Source: Prunus persica
Taxonomy: Eukaryota; Streptophyta; Magnoliopsida; Rosales; Rosaceae
Length of the DNA: 64,000 nt
Assembly: GCF_000346465.2 (NCBI RefSeq)
Contig: NC_034009.1
Span: forward strand, 15,602,950-15,666,949
Direction of reading: 5' to 3'
The notes beneath the pieces were generated by a model. That model saw nothing but the letters and a program-made list of their open reading frames with translations, made no database searches and had not been told where the DNA came from. Within the stretch, counting starts at the first letter, position 1; each line of letters starts with the position of its first letter. The position numbers were made by a program, and so were the translations under genes. This document shows, piece by piece, positions 1-13,000 of this stretch.

Positions 1-885
1 TATAATAGAAGCTCCACTGCAATAAGTTACAGGAGTTATCCATATATTTTTTCACATAAAACAAACTTGAGAATTTCAAAGTACAATCACATTAGCTAAC
101 CTAGTCTTTAAAACTCACTAACATAACACACTATGACAAACTAACCTGTCTTTAAACCTCAGCCCTCAAACACATTACCTATGAGTCTACTATCAATCAC
201 TTCTTCTTTTTTTTGTTTCTTGAAGCACTATTATGTCTTCCCCTCCCCGTTCAACACCTCTTCGATAACTCTCCTTTTTATCCACCCTAGACCTCCAATG
301 TTCCAGCTGACAAATTCCATTTGAGCATAAAGACCCACCCTTGCTCTGAACTAACCCCTTTCAAATTCAAACGCATGTCAAGTCCAACTTTAACCTCATA
401 GCTTGTCTTTGGGCTCTTTGTCTTGAACACTTTGATACAAACATAGTGCACTAGTTGTTTTGTGTCTCATGCTTTTCCCCGAGGTTGGTATGCTTATATT
501 TTTTTTTAAAGATTGTATGTGGTGAGCATCTTGGTAGATTGAACAAGTTAGCTTGGTATATGCATTAATGCTGAATACATACATACAATTCTCTAAGTTG
601 GTCAACCTCACCCATAGAGTTTATAATTCTGTAAATAGATATGTTATCTTGATTTTAGAATGGAAGAAAATGTTCTCTGTGGTCCTAGAATGGTTTTGTA
701 GAACCTAGTTTAAATTTCACAGTATTTTAGTTCACCGCCTTGGAAGTATTGTTGCTGTATATTGCGTTTCTATATTGGTTGCAAGCAAAAGTGTTTCTTG
801 TATTTTGGTTTGAACTATGTTGTAAAGAATATGTTTCCCTATTGCTTGTAGTGTGATAGATTGTCTTAGACGATAGTTACCTATA
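1..885. other. Intergenic or intronic DNA, no gene seen
   Basis: AT-rich sequence without a convincing open frame or recognisable domain on either strand. It may belong to a long third intron of the SPPL gene to the right, whose later exons I did not find. Confidence 0.4.
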
Positions 886-1540
886 CTCTCAACTTTTAAG
901 ATCTCATGGCTAAGGAACCCTTAGATGCAATCTCTCTTAGGTTATGTTCGTCTATATTTCTTTGTTTTTTTTCCTTCTTTATCTTTATCTTTTTCTTCTT
1001 TTCTTTGAAAATATAGAAAATTGTATCAAATACACTCAAACTACACAACTGATGGACAAGAAGTCCATTCCGTCTCTAAAGCATGTCAGCCACCAGCCAA
1101 GTGAAAATTTGAATGTTAGGTGGAATACCAGCCTTCCAAATAATAATAGGATCCATTTGATTGTCAATCGATTGAAGGAAAAATATCCAAATAAACATTA
1201 CCATAAGACTGGGTTGACCATAATGTTTCTACAACATGATTTGGATGCATGGAGACCTTGTTTATACAAGACAATGAACCTGAATATTCTTGGAACTCTC
1301 TTTCACTCCAATTCCAACGAAACTGTAAACCCCAGAACATGACCCAGAGGAAACAGAAGCCAGTGAAGAGATAACTCAGTAATAGGTACCTATAGTCTCA
1401 ATTTTTCAGATTGAAGCCTAAGGAATCCTAAATGTAATGGTTAGGTTATGTTCCTCTTTCATTCCTTTTATTTTTCATAAAATAGAAATTTTTATTAAAC
1501 ACAAACTCAAACTAGAATGCGATGGGCAAGAAGATCATTT
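886..1540. repeat. Pair of diverged direct repeats around a small unrecognised ORF
   Basis: Positions about 886-1070 and 1384-1540 are diverged copies of one another: both have a 'cctata-tctcaa' start, a 'ggttatgttc' core, and then 'actcaaact' followed by a 'gatgg-caagaag' block. Between them an open frame (start near 1052, stop near 1342) encodes about 95 residues. It includes a stretch reading W-x-T-x-L-x(5)-R-x-x-x-I-V-N-R-L that faintly recalls the helix 1 to 2 region of KIX domains of plant Mediator subunit 15. That resemblance is too weak to name the gene, and no introns or neighbours support it. Most likely repeated, non-functional DNA. Confidence 0.35.
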
Positions 1541-1689
1541 GTACTGCACAAAACAAAATAAAACAAAATCAATACAGGTCAGCCTCGAAACTGAGAGCGA
1601 AAATAGCTAACTGCGAACCGCATACCAATCTAACAAAACGGCAGACAAATTTAAGGCCCAAAGAGATGACCAAAAAATCACTCTTTCCC

Positions 1690-2300
1690 ACAACTCTTCC
1701 ACATCCACCCCTCTATGATCATCAAAATTCTTTCGTTTCTCTCCATCCAGATAACTCATATGATGGCCAATGCTCTGAAATTCCAAAGAGCCTAAGCCCT
1801 TTTAACCCCACCAAAGCACTAGCCCTTTCACTTAGCAAAGAGTAACTTCCTTTTGGCCATATTTACGACAAACCTGCTTCCCTGAACAGATTGGACCACA
1901 CCTTTACAGCCGCAGAACAATGAATAAAAACATGATTGACACTCTCCCCTTTTCCCACAAAACATAACTCACCATCTTGGAGACAAGCACACATTTGATC
2001 CTCTCTTCTGAAGTAAATCACAGCAATTTAATGTTCTTATTTCCTAGTATCGTCTTCTACTTTCCATTTTAAGTTTCTGCAAATTCTATGGAATTCCCTG
2101 CCACAACCAAGCCTCATAGAGAACCTATATGTCCAACATTAAAAACCTAATCCAACCAACGCTTGAAAAAGCTATCAATCTTCCCCCTTTAAAGCTGCAA
2201 TTAAGGAAGCCCTTTTGCTATGAAACACTCTTTATAAAAGCCCTAAATCAGACCTCCCTAACTGTCCCACATCAGTATGCCATCTTCCTATTATGTTATG
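1690..2300 (-). pseudogene. LINE (non-LTR retrotransposon) remnant, zf-RVT end
   Basis: Read on the minus strand, this stretch gives a broken reading frame that matches the C-terminal zinc-binding region of plant LINE reverse transcriptases (zf-RVT). The clearest part lies at about 1871-1947 and reads ESVNHVFIHC followed by a VWSNLF-type segment, the usual 'E-S-x-x-H-L-F-x-H-C' signature ahead of the conserved W. Stops and frameshifts occur on both sides, so this is a dead 3' fragment. It lies on the same strand as the SPPL exons. Confidence 0.6.
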
Positions 2301-3640
2301 TATATCACCACTAACCGCATTCAAGGTAGTAAGCATTTGACAAAAATGTATAAATAACAAAAGCTAACTAACCTTTCTTTCCATCTTGAATAGAATTCTT
2401 GAGAGATTCTCCATTTGACTTTGGAATCATCACAACAAAAATCGAAATGTTCAAAGAAGTGCTATCCTCAGGACAAGCCATCTTGGCAAGACCTAAAACA
2501 ATGGGAGAAAACATCAGAATTTACTAGTATTAAGGGAAAAAGAGAATTAGACTCAAGTACTACCCATCATATTACTTCTTTTTCTTTTTTTCTGAAATTC
2601 AGTCTGATGTTACATTTAAACTTAAGGTTCTATTTCAAGTAAGACAATTTCCACAAACCATTTTCAGTTTCAGGTTTTTTATGCTACTTCAAAGAGAATT
2701 TAAATAACATTTTCTGGAGAAAGTAAATCAAACACATAGATCTAAGGAACAATAAATATACATAAAACTCCTACGCATATTTCTAAGATTCCATTTGGCA
2801 TTTAAACTTCGTATTATGGTAGCGAAATTCCTTAATTATTCACCAGATACTTAAAAAGTTACTTTTTACCTTCAGGTGTGCAAGGTGTTTAATAAATATA
2901 GTAAAGAAACAAATAGCATGCTAAGAAAGTGTTCAGAACACAATCAAATCACCCGCAATGCTCAAGTGAACGTCATGTTGCAGCACATCATCAGCATCCA
3001 GTACCAATATTGTAACAGTCTGACCCAGTATTCTTCATTCAATTTCAGAACAGGAAAATTGTGCTCTAATTCAAACATTTGCATGATAGCTTTCGGATTT
3101 TATGTAGTAAATTTTCAGGTTGATAAATTTCTTTTAGCTGCTTTAGATTGTCAACTGACCACCAGAAAGAGAGAATGTAGAAAAGGTCGGCACATATCAG
3201 AAATATCACTATTCAGAAGAGGTTAACGCAGGATTTCCCAAAATAAGTATTTACATGTCAAACAATGTTCACTTAGAAGTAGCATTTGACCAAAGAGTAA
3301 AACTCCTAGAGTATGTGGCATGAAATACGGTTAAAGATACCTAAAAGATGAGGAATAGATGAAACGTGATATGGATGAATTCAAGCATCAAACCTAACTC
3401 ATTACAAGAAGAATACCGATAAAAATAATACCATCCCCCCTAACCTCAATAATACCACTAGCCAACCCCATTTCCAAAAAAGCCAGCCGTACTCCCTTAG
3501 GGGACTTTCATGCACAACTTTCGCAACTGATTTTTATAAGTAATGCTACACCTCTTTTCTGTAATGCAAGAAAACTTTATACCTACAAGCACAAGTTTTA
3601 CTCACAACTCCCAACACATACTAATTTTTCTTATTTAAAA
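2300..3640. other. No gene recognised; possible SPPL intron
   Basis: AT-rich DNA. I searched the minus strand for the next expected SPPL exon (the segment following the PA-domain 'VIND' motif, normally with L-Y-K-M-V-C) and did not find it. Open frames here show no recognisable domain. Confidence 0.35.
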
Positions 3641-3642
3641 TA

Positions 3643-3759
3643 GGGTGCTGATTTTCCCACTCCCCTTTTGTCCACTTACACTCCTTTTCGTCTTTCAATA
3701 CTTTTTACTCATACAAGGGAGTGTAAGTGGACAAAAGAGGAGTGGGAAAATCAGCTCCC
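3643..3759. mobile_element. 117-bp foldback MITE, hAT-like
   Basis: The element is almost entirely two inverted arms. The first 42 bases (3643-3684, starting GGGTGCTGATTTTCCCAC) pair with the last 42 (3718-3759) with only two mismatches, leaving a loop of about 33 bases. It is bounded on both sides by the 8-bp direct repeat TTAAAATA (3635-3642 and 3760-3767). An 8-bp target duplication is the hallmark of hAT-superfamily elements. There is no coding capacity. It sits just downstream of SPPL exon 3, probably within the intron. Confidence 0.85.
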
Positions 3760-3844
3760 TTAAAATAAATAACGAATCATGATCCCTAGTTAATCAAAAC
3801 GATGAAATGCTGATGACATGAGTAAGTGCATTGAGAATTACAAC

Positions 3845-4639
3845 CTTCGTCATCATTTATCACCACCAGCGCTTTAGCACCTCCTGACTGTGCAACTTTT
3901 GCCTTTACGGAGAACTCACAATCGCCACGGGCAGACAAGGCAATAGCGCCAGATAACTGCACAAGTGAAAAAGGGACCGTATCCACCCAAATACAGTGAG
4001 TTCCAGGAGACAATGATGCTTGATCATATCCTAGAACCTCAAGGCACATTTTGTTTCTACATTTAAAGTGTTTAAATTCACATCTAAAGTGATAACAGAG
4101 AAATTTTCCATTTAAGAAAAATCAAAGTGAAACCTTTGAAGATGATGCGTTACAGCCATTCAAGGGATTGGAGATAACAACAGGCAATTTGACGGCGTTT
4201 TCTTTTTCGGAAGGCAATAAAGCCCCAAACTTTGCACCAGCCCCTTCAAAAGTTTCGGCTTCACGGCCATTAACCCAATTCCTAACCTTTGCCTGAGAAA
4301 TTAGATGAAACAGTACAAATGGGTTTTTAGCAGGAAACCAATAACTGTATGAAATTGAATTCCAGAAGAAAAACAAAACAAAAAAACCCAACTCAATGTA
4401 ATTCAATTCTCATATTACAAACATGTATTTCATCATAAATCTCAAAAACAAATTAAGAACTCAATCTCTTGAAAACAAAAGGTATAAAAATGAAAGGAGC
4501 TTACCATTAGGTAAGGGTTGTTACAGGAGGGAGTTTTGGGGGTGGAATCGGTGTCCAAAACCATGTCGTTTCCACCACGGGCCAAAGACAGAGCAATCAG
4601 AGATACCAATAACACAAGGCGGAGGAGACCCGACGCCAT
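3845..4639 (-). CDS. SPPL: Signal peptide peptidase-like protein, N-terminal exons only
   Basis: Three minus-strand exons with good splice sites: 4505-4639, 4134-4292 and 3845-3956. They encode about 135 residues. The start has a 20-residue hydrophobic signal peptide (MASGLLRLVLLVSLIALSLA), followed by the CNNPY and VRNWVNG segments and the protease-associated (PA) domain of plant SPPL2-5 proteins. The final exon has LSGAIALSARGDC and then QSGGAKALVVIND. In this family the PA domain faces the lumen, and the C-terminal membrane domain carries the YD and GxGD aspartates that cleave transmembrane peptides. That catalytic half is not found in the remaining 3.8 kb. Either the intron is very long and the gene continues past the left edge, or this is a truncated copy. 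All three exons are uninterrupted, which favours a real gene cut by the window. Confidence 0.75.
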
Positions 4640-7000
4640 TGGACACCACCACCAGTCAACGAAACTCCTCTAATTTGTAATTCAATTTATGAACCGATTC
4701 AATCCAATGTTGAGGAGACAGAGAAAGAAGAAAGGGAAGAGAATTGGTTTTTTTTTTTTTTTTTTAAACCTCTTTTTCTATTGGTTTTTTTTTTTTTTTT
4801 CTTTCTTTCTTCTTTTTTCTCTGCTCCTAAGGAAAAAAGAAAGCTGGAAATGGCGAAATATATAATTTTATTTGTCCACCGACGACGTGACGTGATGCCA
4901 AGACCGGTAGACGGACACCAGACAAAAGGTGACGCGTAATAGAAGTGGGAACCAAAGTCATTCTTTTTCCAATGCACTTTTCATAAGCTCTCTCAACTGT
5001 AAATTTATACCCTGTTTGAATCTGCTTTTATGTCATTTTTGGAAGTGCTTTTATGTCATTTTAAGAAGAAGGTACTTTTAAAATGGCTAAATTGCTTCTA
5101 AAAATATTGACAAAAAACATTCGAAGTGTTTTTAGGTTCCAAAGGTATTTTTTCAAGAAGTACTTTTTAAATTAATTATTTTTTTCATAAAATACTTGAA
5201 CTTTTTTAATAAACATTTCAATGTGTGTCTACCAAAAGCACTTTTCAATAACAAATCAAAATTATTTTTCACTAAATTAGTCCCGTTAGCATTTTATATT
5301 CGTTTTAAAAACCAAGAGTAGTGTAGTAATTCAACTCAATTTGACACTCACTTTCTCCCTCCCACTTCATAATTGTTTTTATAAATAAATAAATAAATAA
5401 ACAATGCCCTCCTACAGTAAATTCCTCATAAGGACATGCATAGGCTAGCATATGTGGAGGTCGAGGTTTCTAGTAAAATTATAACTTTAGTCCACACTAG
5501 CCTTTCTGCACGCGCTTCTGCGCTTGCGAGAGGTTTTTTTTATAAAAAAATTTAAATTTATTTTAGAATTAAAAAAGATAATGGATAGTTGGTTCCATAA
5601 AAATAGGATCCATTATCTGAATTTTCTTTTAATTTTAATTTTTTTAATATGAAAAATTATGAATTTACCATATTATCCTCATTTAATTACTAATTTTAAT
5701 TCTTAATGTTTGCATTAACCAAGGGCATTTTCTGGTATTTTGAATGTTTCACCATTCTCTGCCTTTTGCTTTATATATATAGATGACACAAATTTTTTAA
5801 CAATATCCAACGGCAAGGACAAAATTGTTGTGTGGAAGTTAACTTGAAAGGATGATTCATAGCAAAAAAATATAATAAAAAACAAAGGACCATATGATAG
5901 TTTCATACCTTAAGGACGGCTGTGATAAAACCCAAAATAAATATGTACTCCGAAAATTATTTTGGAAAACTGGGCATATTAGAAAGCAATTGTTGTTCAG
6001 AACATGTTAATAAAATTAAGAGGGATTCCCTATTATGCCATATATGGGACCCAAATTATTTATAAATAAATAAAAAATAATATTAAAAAAACTTCTACAA
6101 TAAACGAATTTTAGAAACACACCTGAAGTTTATTTACAACATAACAAAAAAACTTATAACTTCCTATAAATTACAAAATTGTCATCAATTTCTTAAAACA
6201 AACACAACCCCAAAACCTTATAAAATAAACTCAAAACACTCAACATGTCATCAAAGTAATTTAATAATCAAAATTAAATTCAACATGACCAACTGTCGTT
6301 TTTTGAGTGAGTTTATAGAAATTAAATAATGCATGATTTATCTATATCATTAGTGCTAAAAATAAGTACATAACTAAATATCTATAAAATTATTTCTAAA
6401 AAGTGTTTCCGGAAAACGCTAAAAATAGAATTGTTCATATATCTCCAAAATTTATTAACTCCGTTACGGAGTAACAAACAAGGCCAACCTCCAACTTCAG
6501 ATTTTGTTTGTTTGTTTTTTTTTTTGGCAATTGGTCGTTGTCTTCTCCATATTCTTAGTTTAAGATCAGGTCAGATTTTGTTAATCTTGAAAAACAGATG
6601 TGCACACCTCAACCTTCAACAGATATGCCAAAAATATAAAAGGTAGAGAAAGGTTTTCATAAAAAAGCATTTTGGATTTTCGTTCTTTGATAACAAGACA
6701 ATTTGGTTACAAAGATGCAGCTCATCACCATAGTTATTTTCCGCAGCATATATTACACATCAAATGTTACATTTTTCACTTTCTATCGTCGATATCGACT
6801 AAATTTGTTTCTCACCACTACCTAGAATTGTATGGCATTTGGGATGAGCTGATATGCTTCATGTTCATCTTGGTTTTGGAATCTGTTGTATCTAAAGACT
6901 TCAGGCTCTCTAGGCTACTTATGTTATGAACCCACATCTCTCCCCCCCACCCCCCAACAGTAAAATTCGCAGATTTCTTGTAAGAGGGGCAAGCTAAAAA
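4640..7000. other. Intergenic region between divergent SPPL start and P4H1 3' end
   Basis: Upstream of the SPPL start are two long T tracts (about 4748-4765 and 4786-4800), probably in its leader or promoter. About 5000-5300 has AT-rich sequence with recurring AAGCACTTTT-like words typical of short plant repeats. A TAAA microsatellite lies near 5381-5402. The GC-rich patch near 5505-5535 starts an AT-rich stretch that I could not classify. No coding exon was recognised. The last part should contain the P4H1 3' UTR. Confidence 0.5.
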
Positions 7001-10000
7001 TCAAGAGATAGTTCTTTGTCTCATCCATTTTGTAGCCGACCACTTTTCCCCGGCCAGCACCTCACATCCTCCATGTACGCTATTTGGATCTGATTGTCCA
7101 TCAAGGCCCTGAAAGAAGCAAGCAAAAACAAAATGACATGCATGGAAGCCAGACCACTCTCTACTGCATTTAAAGCTATAGGATTCAAAATTGCATCAGT
7201 TCATCACCATAGAAGGCAAACCATCATTTGGTTTTCAATAATGCAACCAGTAATACAATTTCATATACCGAATTAAACTGGCATTTAACAATTCTTATAA
7301 ATTATAATATTTTGATAATTTATATATTTGAATATCCCTTTTCATTTCCCTAGTCAGTAAACAGTAGAAACCGGCATTTCAGAACAATTAAGAGGACTAC
7401 TACTACCACCTGGATTACAATCACGGATACTCGCCCAATTATACGAGCATATATTACACTCAGAGCAGAGCAAACAAGCAGCCCTAGCTCATTTTCTATA
7501 ATTTTCTTAACTGTTGACAAGCATGAACCAGTACTTATTAGTATCACTAATCATGTCCTGTAATAACAAAATTTAAAGCATCCAGGTTCAGAAACAAATA
7601 AATAAACTATGGGCACTAAAAACTCTACAATTTTATGCGTGTGGTCTTATGATCCTATCTTTACAATTTCCTTTCGTCTATGACATGCCATATGAATTTG
7701 AGCGCATACCCTAATACACTTTTGTACATATGGCATGCATTGCATGCCACCGATGGCAAGTTAAACGATGTGCCAAAACAAGGACATCCTCTAATATGAT
7801 CAAGGGACTGAAGGCAGACCCAATTTTTTATAAAGAGGATAACAAATTAAGGAAACTACCATGCTCCAAAAGAGTACTGCATCTCCTTTAACTGGCTTTA
7901 CAGACAAACCTCTGACAACTTTTCCACCACAGCTACATTCACCTGAACCAGCCTGAAATCACACACAAGTTAAAACACAGATGAGCAGTGCAAAATTCAA
8001 CACATAATATGTGCAAAGGTAAGGGTGGAAAGAAAGACCACAAAAGAAAAGGAGGATCGAAAGAGAACTAAAGATTGGGTTAATTATATATTTAAATGTC
8101 ACGTGTAGAATAAAGTTGTTATATGGGTTGTGAGTGATTTTTATGTACCTGACATAACAAAAGAAAAAGATGATAGTGTCAGGTACACTAAAATTATGTC
8201 TATATAATCTCGAATCAGGTACATAAAAATCAACGGTGATGTAAATTTAAAAGAAGTATAACCCAAAGATTGTAGAAATAGGGGTTGGTCTTACTCCAAA
8301 ATATCGTTGAAGCCAGGATTTCTTAAAGGAGAAACCAAGGAGAAAACCTCAAAGCACAAGAGTTATTAGAATCTGAGTTAAAATACTTAAAATTTACTGT
8401 TCAAATCTATTTGCTTTGCATAGGTCCTATCTCTTTTTATAAAGACAGCTTTAATGCGACTTCAAGCACCCTCTTAGCAAAAAATGACTATTTATATTTA
8501 CTAGAACTCACTTATTAACCCTCTCAATGACTCTTTGACTACCAAAACACTCTAAATGACTCTTACTCCTCATTCAATGACCAAAACCCATTGCCCATGC
8601 ATCATTAATATATGCATCAAATGGAAATCTACACATCAACAAAATGTCAGTTAAACCTGTACGGCTGATGTGTGCTTTCATGTCTATGTGTTGAGTAAGG
8701 TAAATATTTAAAATAAAATAAATTGTGGGATTCCTATAATTTAATCCCTTAAATTGGAGGACTCTTACCACTTAAAATTTCATAAGTTACTGAATTTAAT
8801 GATGTTGAAGCGTAATACGGAATGAAACAATAACAAAAATGTACCTATTGAAACCACCTAGTCACCAACTTATTTAAGAAAAATGGGGGACTTGGTTGTG
8901 GATCCAATTTCACTAAAGGAAAAACCTCAGTTCCACCAGTGCACCTGTCCCCTCCCCTACCCCATATTTCACTCCAAAACCATGTCCGTTATCACTAGTT
9001 CTGGAAGCATGAAACCATTAGGTAGCAAGTAAATTAGCCTCCTTTTTTTCTTATTTTCATGTATCCAAGTAAAAGAAGTGTTGTTTTTAGCATTGAAACC
9101 TACATATATGATATATCAAGAACAACCGCATAAAAAAGAGCATCAAATCATAAAGACAAATTACCAGAGGGAAATATGTTTCTCCACCCTCAACAATATC
9201 ACTTAGATACATTAGAATTGTTGCTACTCGCTGACCACCGCGTTTCAAGTTGAACTGTTAACAAAAACCCGAAGTAATATTTAGATTCTTAATGCTAACA
9301 CGAAAGGATTTAAGCATGACTGCAACTAAGGCATACTAATGCTTGCAAATCTAGGGTAAAGAAACTTACAGTGTCAGAGAAGTAGTCATGATGAGGTTTG
9401 TAAAACTGATTCTTTTCGTACCTGTGCTGCTGCAGATGTTAGTCTTGATACTGAACTATATCACTCTACATGTTCATGAAATTTACCATACTCTAAAATA
9501 AATAAAATCTTGACCTTAAAACTTGAATGAGTTCGCCATTTTCTACTGGTACTTGCGAATAGACAGAAATACGCTTTTCAATTGCCTAATAAGGAAGCGA
9601 AAACAAGGACAGTTAGATGGAATTCTGTTTGCTGTTTTACCGCAAAAAAAGATTGTATCTTCTGAATCGGTACAAATATGAAGCTGAATGTAAAATGGAA
9701 GAGAATTGAACTCAAAACAAAAACTAACCTGTATCGTCGGGTACTTTTTCTCTTCATGACTCAAGAACATACCAGAGCTTGTACGAACACTACTTTTTAT
9801 TCCCTGGAAGAAATTATACATAATATGATCAATAATGCACTTAACTGGAAAAGAAGAAGAATAATATTTCTTGTACTCAATTACAATTTGATGAGACCCA
9901 TGTGCGAAATTGGGTACTTCTCAAAATAATTTGGTATACTAAAGATACCAAATCCATAAGAATAATTAGGTCACTCTGCTAGTGCTATCTTGTTGACCAA

Positions 10001-13000
10001 AAGTAACAGGTTCTCATCCAACTAACAAATTTTATTAAATAATAAGGGAAGATTTTACTGGGGGCAAATCTTATTTGGAAGGCCAAAGTATCTCCTAAGG
10101 TACTGGTGTTAGCTTCGGTTATTGCTCATGGGAAGGTGAGTACCTGTTATATGGTTCAGAGGAGAAGATCTTACTGGTGTCTCACACCTCACTGTAGCGA
10201 GATGTGTAAAAATTCTTTTGAGAGTTCAAATCACTTGGGTGTTCTTAGTATAATCACTTACCAAAATTTTGGATGGAAAGGAATGGAGGTGGTAGATTCC
10301 CACCAAAAATGAAGTTTGGGTGTCACATTGCCAAAAAAAAATTTTCTAAGTAACAATATCAAAGCATTTTCTTAATGCATTGCATAAAATGCGCTAAGAT
10401 CCATCAAAGAGTTGACTGATACTTGAAGTGTAAGATAATAAGTAGGGTATCATACGTACCTTTCCTGTTTTGGTGTCCACTACAGTGGAGACTTCAAGGC
10501 GAGGGGAGGCAATAGTTCTAAGATTGTCACATTCCTGCAATGACCATAAATATATCCTGTAACTTCTTTTTCAGATTAGAACAGTTAAAGAATAATGCAA
10601 GAGCTTTCATAAATCCACTAGCAGAAATCATTTTGACATGTGCTTGCAAATATTATTGACCACTCAGCATTTGAAAGCTTAAGATTATTAAGCGAATGTG
10701 CAAACTTCTATCAGAAGTAGGGCACAGCAACTTTGTATTTCAAGGTCAGAAATGATCCATTGTCTACTGATTTTGAATTTGAGTGGAAAGGGGAGAGAGA
10801 TAAATGGAGCAAGATAGAAGATAGATAAGTCCAAATTAAACATCATAATCATCTAATATTTATTGCTGCAATCTAGAAGCTTCCCCGACATCTCTGCAGG
10901 GCCACTACACTTCTGGTACTATGAACTCAGTTTTCCACTAGACTCTTGCTAATTTTTCTGGCTCACCAAAATCATTATAGATCTCTTCTAGAAACATACC
11001 AGCACTTGATTGGATTGCATCAACTGAACTTACGTTTTTTGTTTATTTGAATAAGCTGAAAAATATTTACTTACCCCTCTAGTTCACTAGGAAAAGAAAA
11101 ATAGCAGCTAAAAGGAAAGAAAGCATTTTAAAAATCCAGTACACCAACTTGGCCCAAAGAGTGACACTCTGTCAAGGATGAAAATATTGGCCAATATCCC
11201 GATATATCCCTTTTTTTAGGTGTTGATACAGATACAGGGGGGTCAGCCTATTTCTTCCCCCTTATCGGCGATATATCCCCGATAACCCCTGATAGCCTCG
11301 ATATTTACCGATATTTCCCAATACCATACAAATAACCCAGAAATTTGTCTTCAGTTTTGAAAGTAATCATAGATCCCAGCCACTGAATCATTGTCAAAAA
11401 CCAAGCTCTAATATTTAGTAGCTTCTCCTTTATTCTCTTCTCAGTCATTTCGGCTATCATTGGCTCATTCTCTCCTCTCTCTGGTTGCTCGGTTTCTTGT
11501 GTGTTTGATTTTATTTTTCACCTAATCTTCTATCTCTCATTTCCTTTTATCATTAAGTCGCACTTTTGCAATATAATGTTGGGTTATGTATATGGGTTGG
11601 GTTGGGTTAAGTTTGAATAATGTTGTCTTTGTTGTGTTAAGTCTAATTGTATTTATTTTCAAGATTTTCATCGCGCATTATATGCACGTACATTTCATCA
11701 TATGCATATCTTATACTTAGTATATTTTGAATTTTATTTGTTCAATAAATTCATTGATAATGTGCTTACTATCTATGAAAGTTTCACTTCAAAATTCCGT
11801 GTTTTTAAGCCAATATCTGTCTTTTTTGTCGATTTTCCCAGATACCTAAAACAACATCGATATATCCCCGGAAATATCCGTAAATTGAAGGCCCGATAAT
11901 ATCTGTATTGCCAATATTTTCATCCTTGCACTCAGCTAGTAAATTTTAAGTTAGTGAATATGACCTGTTTCTCATTTCTCATTATAAATCCCTAGTAAGC
12001 TTAATTTACAATTTCATGCTGAATATTTTATTTTGAAAGATTAATTTAATTTCTTCAATCCCTTTTGCTATTAAATTATTAGAGTAACCTCTAAAGTCAA
12101 GCATGCTGTAAAAGTATCCTACATCAAATGTCATTTCACAAGTATAAAGACTAACCCATTAATCTATCACGAATTCACAAGTCATACTTCCACATAAGCA
12201 GGTTGTTCTGAATACATTCAGACAGACATAGATGTTATGGGTTTGTACTTATTATTCCAAATAATTCCATGCTTCAATTTTCCAATATACCAACCTTTTT
12301 CAGCTTGGTAAGTTCCGTACGTGACAGTGTTTGGGATTTATTTTTTGGCACTTTATATTATCAGTAGTATCGTATTTTAAACAGAAAATTAGTTCAAGCT
12401 CATAAAGAATACTGTAAGAGTAAAGCAAAAACAAGCCAACAAGAAGAGGGTGATGCTATTATATGACATAAACATACCTCCATGCTCAAGAAGTTATGAA
12501 GTACAATTATTCGAGGGGACCAGCTAATTATTTCAGGTTGGACCTACATTGACAGGATAAAGAAAGAAAAATCAAATTCAACTTAAGCACTGAACAACCA
12601 TAAAAACATCTCCATCGTCACTTTTCTCAACCAAAAGGGATGTGAAGATATAAGCTGGTGTTCTAAAAGTGGAAATAGGTAATTCTTGTAGGAAGGCATA
12701 GAAAGGGCAAATTATGAGTTTAAAAATTACAAAGAGATAAATTAGAACATCTTCATGTTTGTATGCAGAGAGGGAGAGTGTGAGAGAGAGAGTCATGGTT
12801 TTCTGGAAGTCACATCCAATAATAAAATAAAAGCCCTTTCTATACTTCCTACCAAACTCACCCAGTTGTAGCCTCGAGCAGAAACATTAAAAAGAAAAAG
12901 TACCAAGCATAAGAACACAGAATAACCACAAGCCCTGCATTGATCTTTTAACAGAACCACTGTATGGTTTTTTTATGAAATAAAATTTCTCCTTTTCAAA

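Noticed and set aside
1052..1342. Possible Mediator MED15 KIX-domain fragment
   Set aside because: Only a W, a few hydrophobics and an IVN-like word match; not enough to name.
9678..9929. Plus-strand 83-codon frame
   Set aside because: It is antisense to P4H1 exon 7 and the flanking introns.
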